Assembly: GCF_000340215.1 (NCBI RefSeq)
Contig: NW_006921547.1
Coordinates: 468,140 to 532,139 of the forward strand
Reading direction: 5' to 3'
DNA length: 64,000 nucleotides
From: Pseudocercospora fijiensis CIRAD86
Lineage: Eukaryota > Ascomycota > Dothideomycetes > Mycosphaerellales > Mycosphaerellaceae
Within the stretch, counting starts at the first letter, position 1; the number at the start of each line of letters is the position of its first letter. Positions 20,901-32,399 of this stretch are shown here, piece by piece. The notes below the pieces were generated by a model, which had not been told where the DNA came from, searched no databases, and saw only the letters and a program-made list of their open reading frames with translations. The translations under genes were made by a program, and so were the position numbers.

Positions 20901-23900
20901 AAGAAATTATTAAAAACTATAGCTCTTATTAATAACGGCGTAACCGGCTACTCGTTTATAGATTACGACTATACGAGAGAGCTCGGCTTAACGTTCTAAG
21001 ACCTTACGTACGCTCGGGAGTTAGAAATGTTTAATAGTATAACTACGGCCGCCGGTAAGGTAACCTAGATCTACTACTTATCTATTACTATCGTATACCG
21101 AATATATTATATTTTTTTCTTACGAAACTCCCGAAGACTTATCTAATTATTCTTAGTCTTCCTTAGCTTAAGAAGTATAACCTAGTTATCGACTAGGCTT
21201 CCGAATCTCTATCCTTTACGAGTAAGTATTACGTAGAGTTCTGCTTTAGCGAATTTAGTTCTACTACCGAAACTCCCCGAGATCGTACTATATTCGCTAT
21301 TAGCGCGGCTACCTTCTCGCGTCTTGCCCGCGATAAACGTACTTAGATCTTCGCTATAATAATATAGGATATCGAGAAAGCTATCCGAAAGTTCGACGAA
21401 GAACTAACGGATCTAAGAACGAAACTACTAAAGGAGCATTAGTACCGACTCTACTAGTTTTCGAAGACGAACGTTAATATCCTACTACTATACTAGCTAG
21501 GTATCGACTATAAAATTAAGTTAATCGATAGTAAACTGCCGCCGTACGGCCCGCTCTACTCTATATCTCGAGATAAGCTTCTCGTACTAAAGAAATACCT
21601 AGAAGACAACTTATAGAAGGGGTTTATCCGCCCTAGTTCCTCCGAAGCTACCGTACTAGTTATATTTACTCGGAAACCTAGCGGAGATCTCCGCTTCTAC
21701 GTAGACTACCGGGGCCTTAACGCCTTAACGAAAAAGAACCGCTACCTAATTCCTCTCGTAAACGAAACACTAGAACGCCTTTCGAAAGCCCGCTAGTTTA
21801 CTAAGCTCGACGTAATCGCTACTTTTAACTCGATCTATATTACCGAGGGAGACGAATAGGTAATAGCCTTCCGAACCCGTTACGGCCTTTCTAAATACCT
21901 AGTCTTACCGTTCGGACTCTATAACGGACCTAGTACGTTCTAATTATATATTAACGATACGCTTAAAGAATTCTTAGACGCCTTCGTCTTAGTATATATA
22001 GACGATATCTTAATCTATAGTAAAACGAAAGTAGAACACTACGAATATATCGAAACCTTAGGTACTTTAGAAACTCGAAGAAGCTAGACTATATATCGAT
22101 ATCGATAAGTACGAATTCTATAAGTAAGAGGTAAAGTTCCTCGGCCTTGTTATCTCTTTAGAAGATATCCGAATAGATCCCGGTAAAATCGAGGCCGTTT
22201 TAAACTAGGGAGTACTACGAAACGTAAAAGAAGTCTAAGGCTTCCTCGGTTTCGCTAACCTCTACCGGAGATTTATATAGAATTTTAGCGGAATCGCCCG
22301 TCCTCTTATAGTACTTATATAGAAAGACGTTAAGTTCGAATAGTCTCTAGCCTATTAAGAAGCCTTCGACTAGCTACGATATAGTTTTACGACTATATCG
22401 ATCCTATAGTACTTCGACTTCGATAAGGAAACGCGTCTAGAAACCGATACTTCTAATAGTACGACTAGCGCCGTTCTCCTTTAGCTAGCGACCCTAGAAG
22501 ATATATAGCTACCTATAGCCTACCTCTCTAAGAAAATGTCCTCCGCGGAATACAATTACGATATCTACGATAAAGAACTCCTCGTAATCGTTAAGGCTTT
22601 CGAAGAATAGCGCCCGGAGCTCGAAGGCTCCGAACTACCGATCTAGGTTAGCTCGGATTATAAGAATCTCGTCTACTTTCTTAAAAGTAAAATCCTTAGC
22701 TATAGGTAGGTACGCTAGAGTAAGTTTCTTTCCCGGTTTAACTTTATAATCTAGTATACGCCCGGTAAAGCAAATTTATAAGCCGACGTACTTACGAGGC
22801 GTAACGGAGACTTACCTTTAGATCGAGGCCCGTAGCGTAAAGAATAGTCTATCCTTAAAGAGTATAACCTAAGCTAGGAGCTATACGAGCTCCTCGGAGA
22901 CGACTTTGCCGGCCTAGAGCCTCTTATAGTATCCTTCGTACTAATAGCCGCTCCCGCCTTTCTCGGAGATAACGATAGCTCTAACGACGAAGATACGAGC
23001 TTAGAGAGCTCGGATAGCGACTAGGAAAGCGGAGAAGAAGCGTAGAACCTCCTCGAACCTACCTAACTCGAGTAGTAGCTTACGACGGCGTACGCCGAAG
23101 ACGCTTTTACTAAAGGCTTAATTTATGCTTTATAGAACGCTAAACGAAGAACGTTTAGACGAGAATATTTCCCTCTCGGAGTACGAAGTCCGTAGAACTC
23201 TACTTAGAGCGCCCTATATAACGTTTATAAATGCCCTTTACGTTCCGGATTTCGAAGATTTACGCAATTAGATTATGCGTTCCGTATACGACCCTCTCGG
23301 AATAGTATATTACGGCCGAGCTAAGATACTATCCTAGCTCCGGAAGTAGTACTACTAGCCTAATCTATACCGAGATATCGACCGATTCGTTAAGAACTAC
23401 GTAGTATACCGTAGAGTAAAAGCAGATATACGTAAGCCGCAAGGACTACTAAAACCTCTTAAAATCCCTCTACGACCGTAGTAGTATATTTTAATAGATT
23501 TTATTATAGGCCTACCGAAAGGATCCGACTTTAACGGCCTCTAGTTTTAAAATATACTAGTCGTAGTCTACCGCCTTACTAAACGTAAGAAGGTATTAAA
23601 TGCCCGTAGCCTAATAGCGAAGAATACGGCTTAGGTATTCTACCGAGCTATATAGAAAGATATAGGCCTACCTAAATTAATAATATCTAATCGCGGCTCG
23701 AATTTCGTTACCCGTTTCTAGAAGCGCCTCTACGAGCGACTAAAAATTCAAGCGCGCCTTTTAATGGCTTACTACCTATAGACCGACGGGTAAACCGAAC
23801 GGGCTAACGCTTAGATCGAATAAATTATTAGGTACTTCTATAATTACTATTAAAACGACTAGCTAAGATTAACGCCTTCTATTAAATTTGCTATTAACAA

Positions 23901-24760
23901 TTAGCAATTAGCTACGACTTAGACTACGCCCTTCTACGCTTCGACTAGCTTTTACCCCTAAACTAGTATAGAACTAGCAGAAATCGAACTAGAGCCCCTA
24001 GTAAACGATCCGGAAAGAGACGCCGATACCTTCGCTCTTTAGATAGCCTAGACCTACTAAGAGCTCTAGGACGAGAGAAGATATACCTAGGAAGTATACG
24101 AGTACTACGCTAATTAGCGTAGACGCACCGCGCTAGATTACTAAGTCGGAGGTTACGTTTACCTCGACTTACGGTATATTAGAACTAACTAACCTTTAAA
24201 AAAGCTCGACTAGAAAAATCTAGGACCCTTCCGAATTGTAAAGAAAATTAGTACGTACGTATACGAACTAGATCTCCCCGAAAATCTCAATATTTACCCG
24301 GTTAAACACGTAATTAACCTAAGAACCGCCGGAGAAATCGCGAACCCCGAAGATATTCCGCCGATCCCGGAAGCTACCGAGGCTACTAATTAGACCGAAG
24401 ACGAACCGGAATCTACCTTAGGTATAGTACGGGCAATTATCGGATAGAGCTTCGGTAATATAAACTTCGGTAATCTTAACCCTCCCGGACCGTAGGGAGA
24501 GGTATAATAGGAGAGGTACTTAAATAAAGATACGACCTAGGAACCTCTACGCTATATTATCTTTACCTACGAAGTAATCGAAGAATTCCTACGAGATTAT
24601 ACTAACTATACGACTATAGAAGGAGCTATCTCGGAACACTTCCTCCGAGAAGTATAGGAATAGAATTTAGAATAAGGTCGCCGACCCGAACTAGGGCAAG
24701 AATACTAGTACCTATTATATACGGATCTCCTTTAGCGTCGTAGGAACTCCGCATAAAACG
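20901..24760 (+). pseudogene. Pol of element F (protease, RT, RNase H, integrase)
   Basis: Reverse transcriptase is well preserved from about 21540 to 22080, with [33 protein letters not shown] and the catalytic YIDDILIYS at about 21993. Frame shifts follow near 22075. RNase H reads to about 22800 ([19 protein letters not shown]). Integrase follows with IDFIIGLPKGS near 23500, ISNRGSNFVTRF near 23690 and QTDGQTERANA near 23785; these carry the acidic catalytic positions, with some replaced. A C-terminal region with Tyr/Thr and acidic parts extends to about 24760 (ERYLNKDT.EPLRYIIFTYEV). No clear chromodomain was seen. Confidence 0.85.
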
Positions 24761-24773
24761 AGGGGGGGGCTAC
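24759..24773 (+). other. Polypurine tract of element F
   Basis: ACGAGGGGGGGGCTAC sits directly before the 3' LTR, where the plus-strand primer tract of LTR retrotransposons lies. Confidence 0.75.
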
Positions 24774-25477
24774 TATTATAGTAGCTACCTAGAAAGCACC
24801 GACAAGTCCTATAAGCTAGCTACTATACTATAAAGTAATATCGGATTTAAGTTGCCTTAGTAGTAGGGGCCTCTAGCGAAGTAGGTCGCCTAGTTAGCCG
24901 CCTATTAAGCCGTATAACGTAATATCTTAGGGACTCCCGCGGAGGCCGTATATAGTAGAATAATACGTTATATATTAATATACGAACGACGGGACTATAC
25001 TAAACTACGTGTACGCGTATACAGACGATAGCAAGCGAGATATATAAAGTTATAGGATAGATCCGAGTAGTAGGAAGGAACCGGAAGATAGGGAAGAGCT
25101 AGGAGAAACATATTTACTTAAGAGCGGTTAAACGAGTTCGTATACGCGCGCTACGTAAGTTAGCTAGAAAACAAAGGCGCTACGAGATAGCGGACAAGCG
25201 GAATACGCGCGCGCGCGCTTAGCGCGTAGGGAAGGACCTAAAAGTAGAGGTTTGCTAAGAAGTTAGTAAGCAGGATATATATACTTGCGCTTATACGTCG
25301 GACGCCCTAGACGCCCGTAGGGCGGGATACTAAAGAAGGGGCTCTCCCTCTAAGGTACCTTTCTTCCTTTCTTCGTAGTTCGTCTTATATAGATAGTAGC
25401 TATATTAATTTAGTATACCCTTTAGTTTAGTTCAAAGTTTAGTATACATTCTTACTACTTAGCCTCTAACCCTTATA
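24774..25477 (+). repeat. 3' LTR of element F
   Basis: This 704-bp LTR matches 9291-9994 and is followed by the duplicated CGAGC (25478-25482). After it the sequence continues with the 3' half of the interrupted histone gene of G1. Confidence 0.92.
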
Positions 25478-25745
25478 CGAGCTTTTAATCCCTAAGACCC
25501 CCTTCTAGTAACTCGTCCGATAAATTATATTAGATCTTTAGACTAGTATACGACTTACGGCTAAGGCGATTAGTACTCTTTCGGAAGCTACGGAGGCATT
25601 TCTTATAATAGAGTTTAAGCTTTCTAACCTCCTTACTATCTATACGAAGCGGGTTACTCTTTAATATAAAGATATATAGCTTCTAGCCTAAATTCGGCGT
25701 CGGCTTATAGCGGATTTATTAGAATTTATTTTAGTCGTTAGATGA
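25478..25745 (+). pseudogene. Histone H3-like gene H3-1 of G1, 3' part
   Basis: The frame resumes in the codon cut by element F: ELLIPKTPF, IRLTAKAISTLSEATEAF, TIYTKRVTLQYKDI and IRRRLIAD. It matches 16211-16440 of G2. Joined with 9075-9290, minus one CGAGC, it forms one gene. Confidence 0.85.
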
Positions 25746-25859
25746 ACCTAGGAGGGGGCCTATTTTCGTATCCTTCTACCGGCTATAGGTACCGGCTATA
25801 CCTCTAATTTTCTTTCTACGACGTATCTAAATCTAAGGTATAAAGTAGAAACCTAGCGG

Positions 25860-26420
25860 CTTATACTTACTCGGTTATTACGAAGACGAGCTATATTTAG
25901 ACTAGTTTCTTTATATATCCCGACTTAGTAGGTAGTAAGCGAAAGGGCGATAGAACGTTTATAATATGTCTCTATTTAGACCTAAAATATAAAGATCCTA
26001 AGGAGCCCTAATATCCTAACTATAAGGAGATTCTTTAGTATTAGTACTTTAATCCGCTATACTACGAGGTAGATCGTAGGCCTACGAGAGGAAAGCTTTA
26101 ACGAGAAACTTTCTATAATATATAGGGCTATTATATAGCGATAGATACGTACTAAGTATAGTAACTCGAAGAAGAATTAAGACATCCCGGCTTTACTCGA
26201 GAGTATTCGTAGTTTAACTACGCTAAGAAGTAGTAGTAGATATAACTAAAGAAGAAGAGAAATTGTCGTACGATCCGGATCTTATCGCTCGCCGCTACTC
26301 GTATAGCTAGGGCTACCGAGGAGGGGATCGATAGTATATTAGTAGAGTCGAGGTTTTATAAGCGAAGTACGAGATAATATAGGCTCTTAGTCGTTTAGAG
26401 TAACATACTATATAAGTAAC
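25860..26420 (+). pseudogene. U1 reading frame of G1 (longer form)
   Basis: Same unidentified frame as 16547-17055, with about 120 additional in-frame bases (HPGFTREYSxFNYAKK, then LKKKRNCRTIRILSLAAATR and ATEEGIDSILVESR). The longer version is probably ancestral. No family recognised. Confidence 0.5.
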
Positions 26421-27059
26421 TAGGCGTACTACTATTATTTACTTACGACCTATATTCTACGATACTCTTCTCGTACTTTTTTATATACTTTTTTAATACC
26501 CTACCTATAAGGGCTCTACGATAACCGAGTATATATAAGCTATAGGGTTTCTATTCTATATCTTAGCCTTCGAGATAGGGCGGAGTTAAATTTAGAGGTA
26601 TAGCCGGCACTCGTAGACGGTATATAGAGAACGGTAGTAGGCCTTATCCTACTAAATACCTTGCTTCTTTAGTATAGCCTACTATAGTATAGGTGTTTAT
26701 TATATTTCCTAGTAATAGACCTAGGTTACTTATAGGATTACTATAAGTAGTACCTCTAGCCGGGTCTTTATAGAAAGTTAGACGGTATATAGTAGTATTA
26801 TAGTAATAACGGTAGAAGGTATCTAGATAGAATTCCCTAAGTTCTTCTTATAAAGCGAGTCGCCGTTTAACTACCTAGCGGATAAGTATTTAGACCTCTA
26901 GACGTAGAAGATAGTTTAGAATCTAATTGAATTACTAAAGAATATCTATACTATAGTAGGATACTATTATTACGGCGAATTCTTATTAAAAAGAGGCTTT
27001 CGTAGTATTACTATATCGGCTATAGAGGGCGGCTATATTTTAAAGTTTGCCCTACCTAC
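26421..27059. other. Spacer in G1
   Basis: No gene was recognised. The spacer is homologous to 17056-17505 of G2 and contains about 165 extra bases (about 26752-26920). Confidence 0.4.
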
Positions 27060-27290
27060 CTTTTTTAGCCGTATCTGTATTCTTTTCTTACTCTAACGTT
27101 ACTATAATATAGGCTTACATAACGCTTACTCTATAACCTAGCGATACTATAATACTACCTCTCTCGCTATATATAACCTTCGTATCGATACCTATATCTC
27201 TACGCTCTATATCTACTACTTCTACTATACCCTCGCTCCGCGCGCGCCTTCTTATACCTTCGTAACGTACTCTTTTATTAATTCGACAAC
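27060..27290 (-). pseudogene. Small basic ORF of G1, degraded
   Basis: Counterpart of 17506-17736: RVRYEGIRRRARSEGIVEVV, DIERRDIGIDTKV and AYIIVTLE are preserved, with one 6-base in-frame insertion and two stops of the RIP type. Confidence 0.45.
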
Positions 27291-27321
27291 TTTTATAATA
27301 CCGAGTCTACTAAACTAAGTT

Positions 27322-27960
27322 ACGACGTCTCGTAAGAAGGGACCTACTACTACTATAGGCCGTAATAAGACCGGACCTACTAGAAAGAGTATAGTATATC
27401 TATATAAGACGATTGTTACTACTATCGCTAGCTCTAGTACTATAAAGACCGTCGCGGGTAAGGCTCTACGTAAGACGACGACTAGCGCTTCTACTACTAC
27501 TACTAACAATTATACGAAGCGTCGATAGCGCCTATAAAGTAACTTTTATCTATAGCTAGTAGCGAAGCCGGTAGCGTAGCCGGCATTTTTACTTTTTCTA
27601 CTAATCTTTTTTTAGCTATAGCCCTTCGTAGACTTTAGAGGTATTAGAGTATTAGTAACCTCCTAATCCGTAAAGCTCCTTTCTAATAACTTATACGCAA
27701 AATTGCCTAATTTAGTATATTAGACTATCGCTTTTAAGCCTCCGTAATAGAAGCCCTTTAGGAGACTATAGAAGCCTATCTAGTTTGTATCTTCGAATAT
27801 ATATTTCTTATCTACCTCTTTTCGAACTATACTAATACTATTTTAGCTATTAACCTTATAGCTATCTACGCGAAGCGCGTTACAATTATAGATAAGGATT
27901 TTGAAACTCTCTATAAGATTCTTAAAGGCTACAATATCTATATTCGAGATAGTTATAGGT
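27322..27960 (+). pseudogene. Histone H3 gene H3-2 of G1, two introns
   Basis: Exon 1 is 27322-27538 (RKKGPTTTIGRNKTG, GKALRKTT). Intron 1 is 27539-27615, with GTAACT, CTACTAAT and TTTTTTTAG. Exon 2 is 27616-27798 (ALRRL, NLLIRKAPF, EALQETIEAYLVCIFE). Intron 2 is 27799-27846, whose donor has mutated to ATATAT while the TACTAATAC branch box remains. Exon 3 is from 27847 (INLIAIYAKRVTIIDKDF). After DKDF the frame reads ETLYKILKGY rather than the IQLARRIRG of H3, so the C-terminus is unusual or another junction exists. Structure matches the G2 copy exon by exon. Confidence 0.88.
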
Positions 27961-28249
27961 TAGATAGATAATCTAGTAGGATAGATATTCTTAGTATCCT
28001 CTATAAGCGTTTCTATATATAAGATATACCGCTATTATATAGCGCTATATAGCCCGCTCTAAATACTCTCTAATTATATATGTATATATATAGTATAATA
28101 AACTTTATTAGCTATACGGAATCAAAGTCTTCGAAAATTCTATTAGTACTAGGGAGGAAAAATACTAGCTACGCTACTAGCTACACTACCGGGTCTTATA
28201 GAGAACTAAAAGAAGATAGATATTGTTATTAATTTGTATTAGTTTAGAT

Positions 28250-28790
28250 TTTTATAAAAAGAAAATAGGGGAAAAAGAGGAAGGTTAAAAAACCTAGACT
28301 AATATATATAGGATTTATCTCTAGTTCCTATACTATATTATATACCTGCTTTCGCAATTCTACCTAATACTCCCTCTAGATATCCTTTTACTCTACCTAC
28401 TAGAAATAGAACTAGATACCTAGCTATAGTAGCCTCTATATCTTTTACTATCTTCTATAAGTTAAAGGACTCCTCGATAGTATCCTCTACCTTCTTATAT
28501 AATCCGAAGCTATTTCCTACCCTACCCTTTATATCTACTAAATAACTAAGAGTTCTAAGGAACGAACTAGAACTCGGACTTAGTATAGCGAGTAACTAGT
28601 AGAACGTAGTATTAAGCTGCTTTGTAGCTCTTTTATATATTATACCGATACCGATAGGAGGAGCTATCCTAGTACTTAATATTAGAGAATAGTCTAGTAG
28701 GAAAGTATTAGAACTTCTTAAGGAGAGCTTTTAGGGAAATCGATAAGTTCTACCTAGATCTAGATAAAGATATCCTACTATATAGTTAGG
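28250..28790 (-). pseudogene. U2 minus-strand gene of G1
   Basis: Counterpart of 18604-19144, with the start codon changed from ATG to ATA and more stops. Conservation of position and frame supports it as a real gene of the element. Confidence 0.5.
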
Positions 28791-29147
28791 GAATTAAATA
28801 GGAAGCGAAAGGAGAAAATTAAGGAGTATAGTTTCTAAACTATACTATAATAGCTTATATATACAGGCTTTTAACTAGTTAGTGCCCTTAGCTAATTGTC
28901 TCTAGATTTAGGGTATTATAAGTACCTTCCTATACCTAAAGAATACTAGATACGCTACCGGCTATACTAACGGGTCTAATAAAGGGCTTGCTTTAAGTTA
29001 CGTACACATTCCTATACTTCTTAGAAACGGCTAAACTCTATAGTTCGAACCTAGTACTCTTATAGTTACGTAGTAAACCAACCTAAAGTAAACTAGAATT
29101 TTAGCTTAGTAAACTAGACTAAACTATCCCGAACTACTACGGAGTCT

Positions 29148-31953
29148 CTCCGGAAATATACTTAACCTCGAAATCGAATAGTCGGGCCTCGGCTATCTAT
29201 CGGGCTATTAATACATTAGGGAGTTCCGAAGCCGACTTTTTAAGCTAGTAGATAAGAGTAGTAGTATCGATCTCGATTTAAAAGTACTTCCTAACGAGAT
29301 ACTTTTTAAAATTCTTTCCTAGTTTACGTACTATAAGGCATTCTTATTTACTAGTATCGTATTAGTCTTCGCTTTTAGTCTAAAGGCTATTTTCGTACTA
29401 AATAGGGTAACATTTCTTTATATTGTCCCTTTCGTATTAGTTTAGGCTCCTACTATACCTAGATCTACTTATATCTAAAAGGAGGTTAATTAATCTAGTA
29501 CCCTTAGTATAATTAATCGAGATAAGAGTAGGTACTATAGTAAGTATAGCCTTTAAAGAGTCTGTACTTACTACAGTACCTACTCTTATCTCTAGGAAAA
29601 ATCGATATTAGCTTTTAGGAGGTAGAAAAGGGGTCTTAATATTTTTACGAAGCCTTCTATCTAGATACGATAGTAGATATATACCCTAAGGAGGGCTCGA
29701 ACGCCTGAGTAAATCTTAGCTATAGGCTAGGCGACAATCTTTATAACTTTCTCTATATTAGAGTATCTTCTAGAAATATCGATAATATAGCCGATATATT
29801 CTAACCTTTTATAGAGAAACTAGGATTTAAGGCCTAGGGTAGTATACCTACTACGATCGATATCCGTAAGAACGACGTCTATCTATTAAGTATATTTAGT
29901 TACGAATCTTCGTAACCTAGGCTTAACCTCTTTATTATTATATCGGGTTATTAGGCCCTTAATACTAATATCGTCGGCGAAAGGCCTTATACGGTAGGAA
30001 ATATACTTAAAGAGGATCCTAGTAACGACCTAAATAAACTAGGTAACGGAGTTTATCGTATCCTACGGAAGGGTCGTTATTCGTACTAGGCTAGGAGAGG
30101 TATTAAAGGTAGTTATATCTCGATCGGCCTCGTAAAGGGGAATCTAGTCGTATCTAGAAAAGAAATCGATTAAGGAAGAAATAGTATAGTTAGTAAAATC
30201 CTTAGTAAAACTATAAGTATTAGGAGGAAGGTTTCTATCCCGTACTATATAGCGATTTAGCTCTAAAGTAGCGTTAGTTAGGCGATACTTCTTAGTTCCT
30301 TTCTTCTTAACTAATAACTAGGAACTTTAATATACTCCTTTGCTTACTTTAAGAACCTTATTCGTAATTCGCTTATAGATTATTTCTTCGACGATCTTTA
30401 CTAGGGTAGGCTAAAGGCGGAAAGTTAGTTTTCTCTAAGGCTTACAAGGAATTGTTTATATCGGCTAAGGAGGTAATATATCCGCGTTAACTCTTCTACC
30501 TATAGTAAAACTCTAGGTAAGGGATTTTTCTCCGTTATAAAGCATTTCGTAGAATAGATTTAGTTTATTAGGGAGAAGTTCTATACTTATAGAAAGTTTC
30601 GATTTTCTTTCCTTAGTAAGTCGCAAGCCGCGTAGTATATCCTAGAATTTCTTATTTAAGTATATCTAGTCGTAAGGCCTAGTTACTAGAGGAAGTAGTA
30701 TATCTTAAGTAAGCCGTTTCTTTTTCTAGTAAGGATCGCCTCTAGTTATAATACTCCCGGTTATTATAGTACTAGCTTCTACTAGCTTTACCCTATCTGC
30801 TTTCCTCTTATAGATTCTATAAACTCTAACTATAGGGGATATATTAGTACCCACATCTTCTCTAAGTATTCTTTTAATAGATAGTAGTAAGATAGGAAAT
30901 CGTCGAAAGCTTTAAGACCTATAGTACTATTTATATAGCTCGTAAAATTAATTCACTTCTAATTACTAAAGTATAGCTGCCTAGTCGTCTTAGGTTATAG
31001 GTTTAAGAACCGTATCTTTACGATTAAGCCTAGTAAGGCTAACGGCAGGATATTAAGGAATAGTCTAGCTTCTCGAGGGACGACTAGCGCTATATAGCTA
31101 GGACCGGTACCTCGTCGTATAATCGCTCTTCGATAGAGATACTAGCTACGCGGCGTTTATAAGAGATTTTAGTAGAAGGTAGTTATAGGAGTATAGGAAT
31201 ACTAGGGAATACCGGAGCTAAGCTAAGCGAGGTCGGAAAAGGTAATAGGAGCGAGAGCGGGCTAGCTACCGGCCTAATTAATATATCCTAGCTAGCTGGC
31301 TAGGATACCTTATAGCTACTTATTTTAGCCCTATATACTATAGCACCCGTATCTTTTGTTAGATTGTAATCTATAATAGGATATATAATGCCTTTATCTA
31401 GCAGTTTCGAAACTAGGGTAGACTCGACGCTAGTTTCTCGTCCGCTATATAGTTTTTTCTATATAGTTTTTTAACTGCTAGGCGTCGTTACTACTAAGAA
31501 GATCCTTAAGTAGGATATAGTTCTTAGACCCGGTAAGGGTAGTAAAGGTAGTAGAGCGATCTCCGCGTATAGAAAATATCCCTTCCTAGGAGTCGTTATC
31601 TATATTTCGAGCAATAAGGCAGTTCTTACGAGCCTATAGGCGGCTAAGGATAGTAGGAAGGTCGTTATCGCTAGGGGGTATAATAAGGAAATCGGTTTCG
31701 TACCCAACGCAAAGGCAGAGACAGGAACGGAAGTACTAATACTAATAAACTTAGCTCTTCCCCTAGCCTCTCGCTTTAGTATAAGACTCTTTAAAAGAGT
31801 AAGGCTAGTACGCTATAGGAACTTCGTATTTAGAATATTGCCCTTAGACCCTTTATTAATAAGAGTACGGATATTACGGTACCTATTAATAGTAATAGTA
31901 CTATATAGGCTAGGAATAAGGTCGAAATTATCGTCGACTAATAAAAGGCATAT
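29148..31953 (-). pseudogene. Ty3/Gypsy element H1: protease/RT/RNase H part of pol
   Basis: On the minus strand, pol of the fungal Gypsy type with an FSGYDQ box: here FFSRYDQIPL at about 30136-30170, followed by RITTLPQDTINSV near 30090 and the catalytic region RPFADDISIKGLI near 29956-30000 (family FLDDV). RNase H homology continues left to 29148, where hAT G1 abuts. Upstream (31000-31900) a linker/protease part was read with lower certainty. The stretch 29150-31060 is a direct repeat of 59500-61150 (H2). Confidence 0.78.
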
Positions 31954-31957
31954 CTAG

Positions 31958-32240
31958 TAAAGGACGGAAACTAATACTACTACTACTACTAGTAGTAGCA
32001 ATAGTATAGGCAACCGAGGGTAATATAACCTATAACAATATAGGCAGCTATATTTAGCGTAATAGGATAACAAGACCGTTGCTTAGGCTAATAACTAGAG
32101 CCCTATAACATAGGCATTATAGAAGTGTAATATAAACAATATACTATACGAGGTTAGTGCTCTGTCTATAGTGCTTAAGGAAGCCTCTTATATAGGCTTA
32201 AAACTTAGCCTATGTATATAGGGCCGGTTACTAGCTAATA
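31958..32240 (-). repeat. 3' LTR of element B
   Basis: Direct repeat of 44004-44283, with near-complete identity and differences mainly C/T or G/A. A (CTA)n/(GTA)n tract lies near 31974-31998. On the minus strand the CCCTATATATAGGC region near its start could hold a TATA box. Confidence 0.9.
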
Positions 32241-32258
32241 TCCCTCCCTTTCTTCGTA
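32241..32258 (-). other. Polypurine tract of element B
   Basis: The minus strand reads GAAGAAAGGGAGGGA directly before the 3' LTR, the expected place for the plus-strand primer. Confidence 0.8.
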
Positions 32259-32356
32259 TCTAACTAGACACGCTTTATATTACGCGCTAAAAACAAACAA
32301 ACAGTTATATAGTTACCTTAGGCATCTTAGCTAAGGCTATTTCTTAGAAACTCCGT

Positions 32357-32382
32357 AACAATACCCCCGGGGTAGTATTGTT
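32357..32382. other. Palindrome after ORF3 of B
   Basis: AACAATAC-CCCCGGGG-TAGTATTGTT is a near-perfect inverted repeat between the end of ORF3 and the 3' LTR. It belongs to the set at 36042, 40083 and 43312. Confidence 0.75.
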
Positions 32383-32399
32383 CCTAGATTCTATTAATA

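Larger units (their letters stand above)
9291..25477 (+). mobile_element. Full-length Ty3/Gypsy element F with nested hAT G2
   Basis: Element F is bounded by two LTRs of exactly 704 bp (9291-9994 and 24774-25477) and by a perfect 5-bp target duplication, CGAGC. LTR ends read TATTATA and CCTTATA, as expected from TG...CA after RIP. Without the 9459-bp hAT insertion and its 8-bp duplication, the element is 6720 bp. Gag-pol lies on the plus strand between 19600 and 24760. Another LTR of the family is the inverted solo LTR at 46607-47562. Confidence 0.92.
25478..29147 (+). mobile_element. hAT transposon copy G1, right part
   Basis: This matches 16226-19576 of G2 in order and orientation: the H3-1 3' half, U1, the small minus-strand ORF, H3-2, U2 and the right end. 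The right terminal repeat reads CCGAACTACTACGGAGTCT (G2: CCGAACTACTGCGGGGTCT), differing by G-to-A changes. RIP is heavier than in G2. No assembly gap is present, so it gives the sequence missing at 18412-18515. Confidence 0.88.

Noticed and set aside
27315..27509. Open minus-strand frame of 64 codons, Val/Leu-rich
   Set aside because: It is antisense to exon 1 of H3-2 in G1 and arises from the repeated Thr/Ser/Lys codons.
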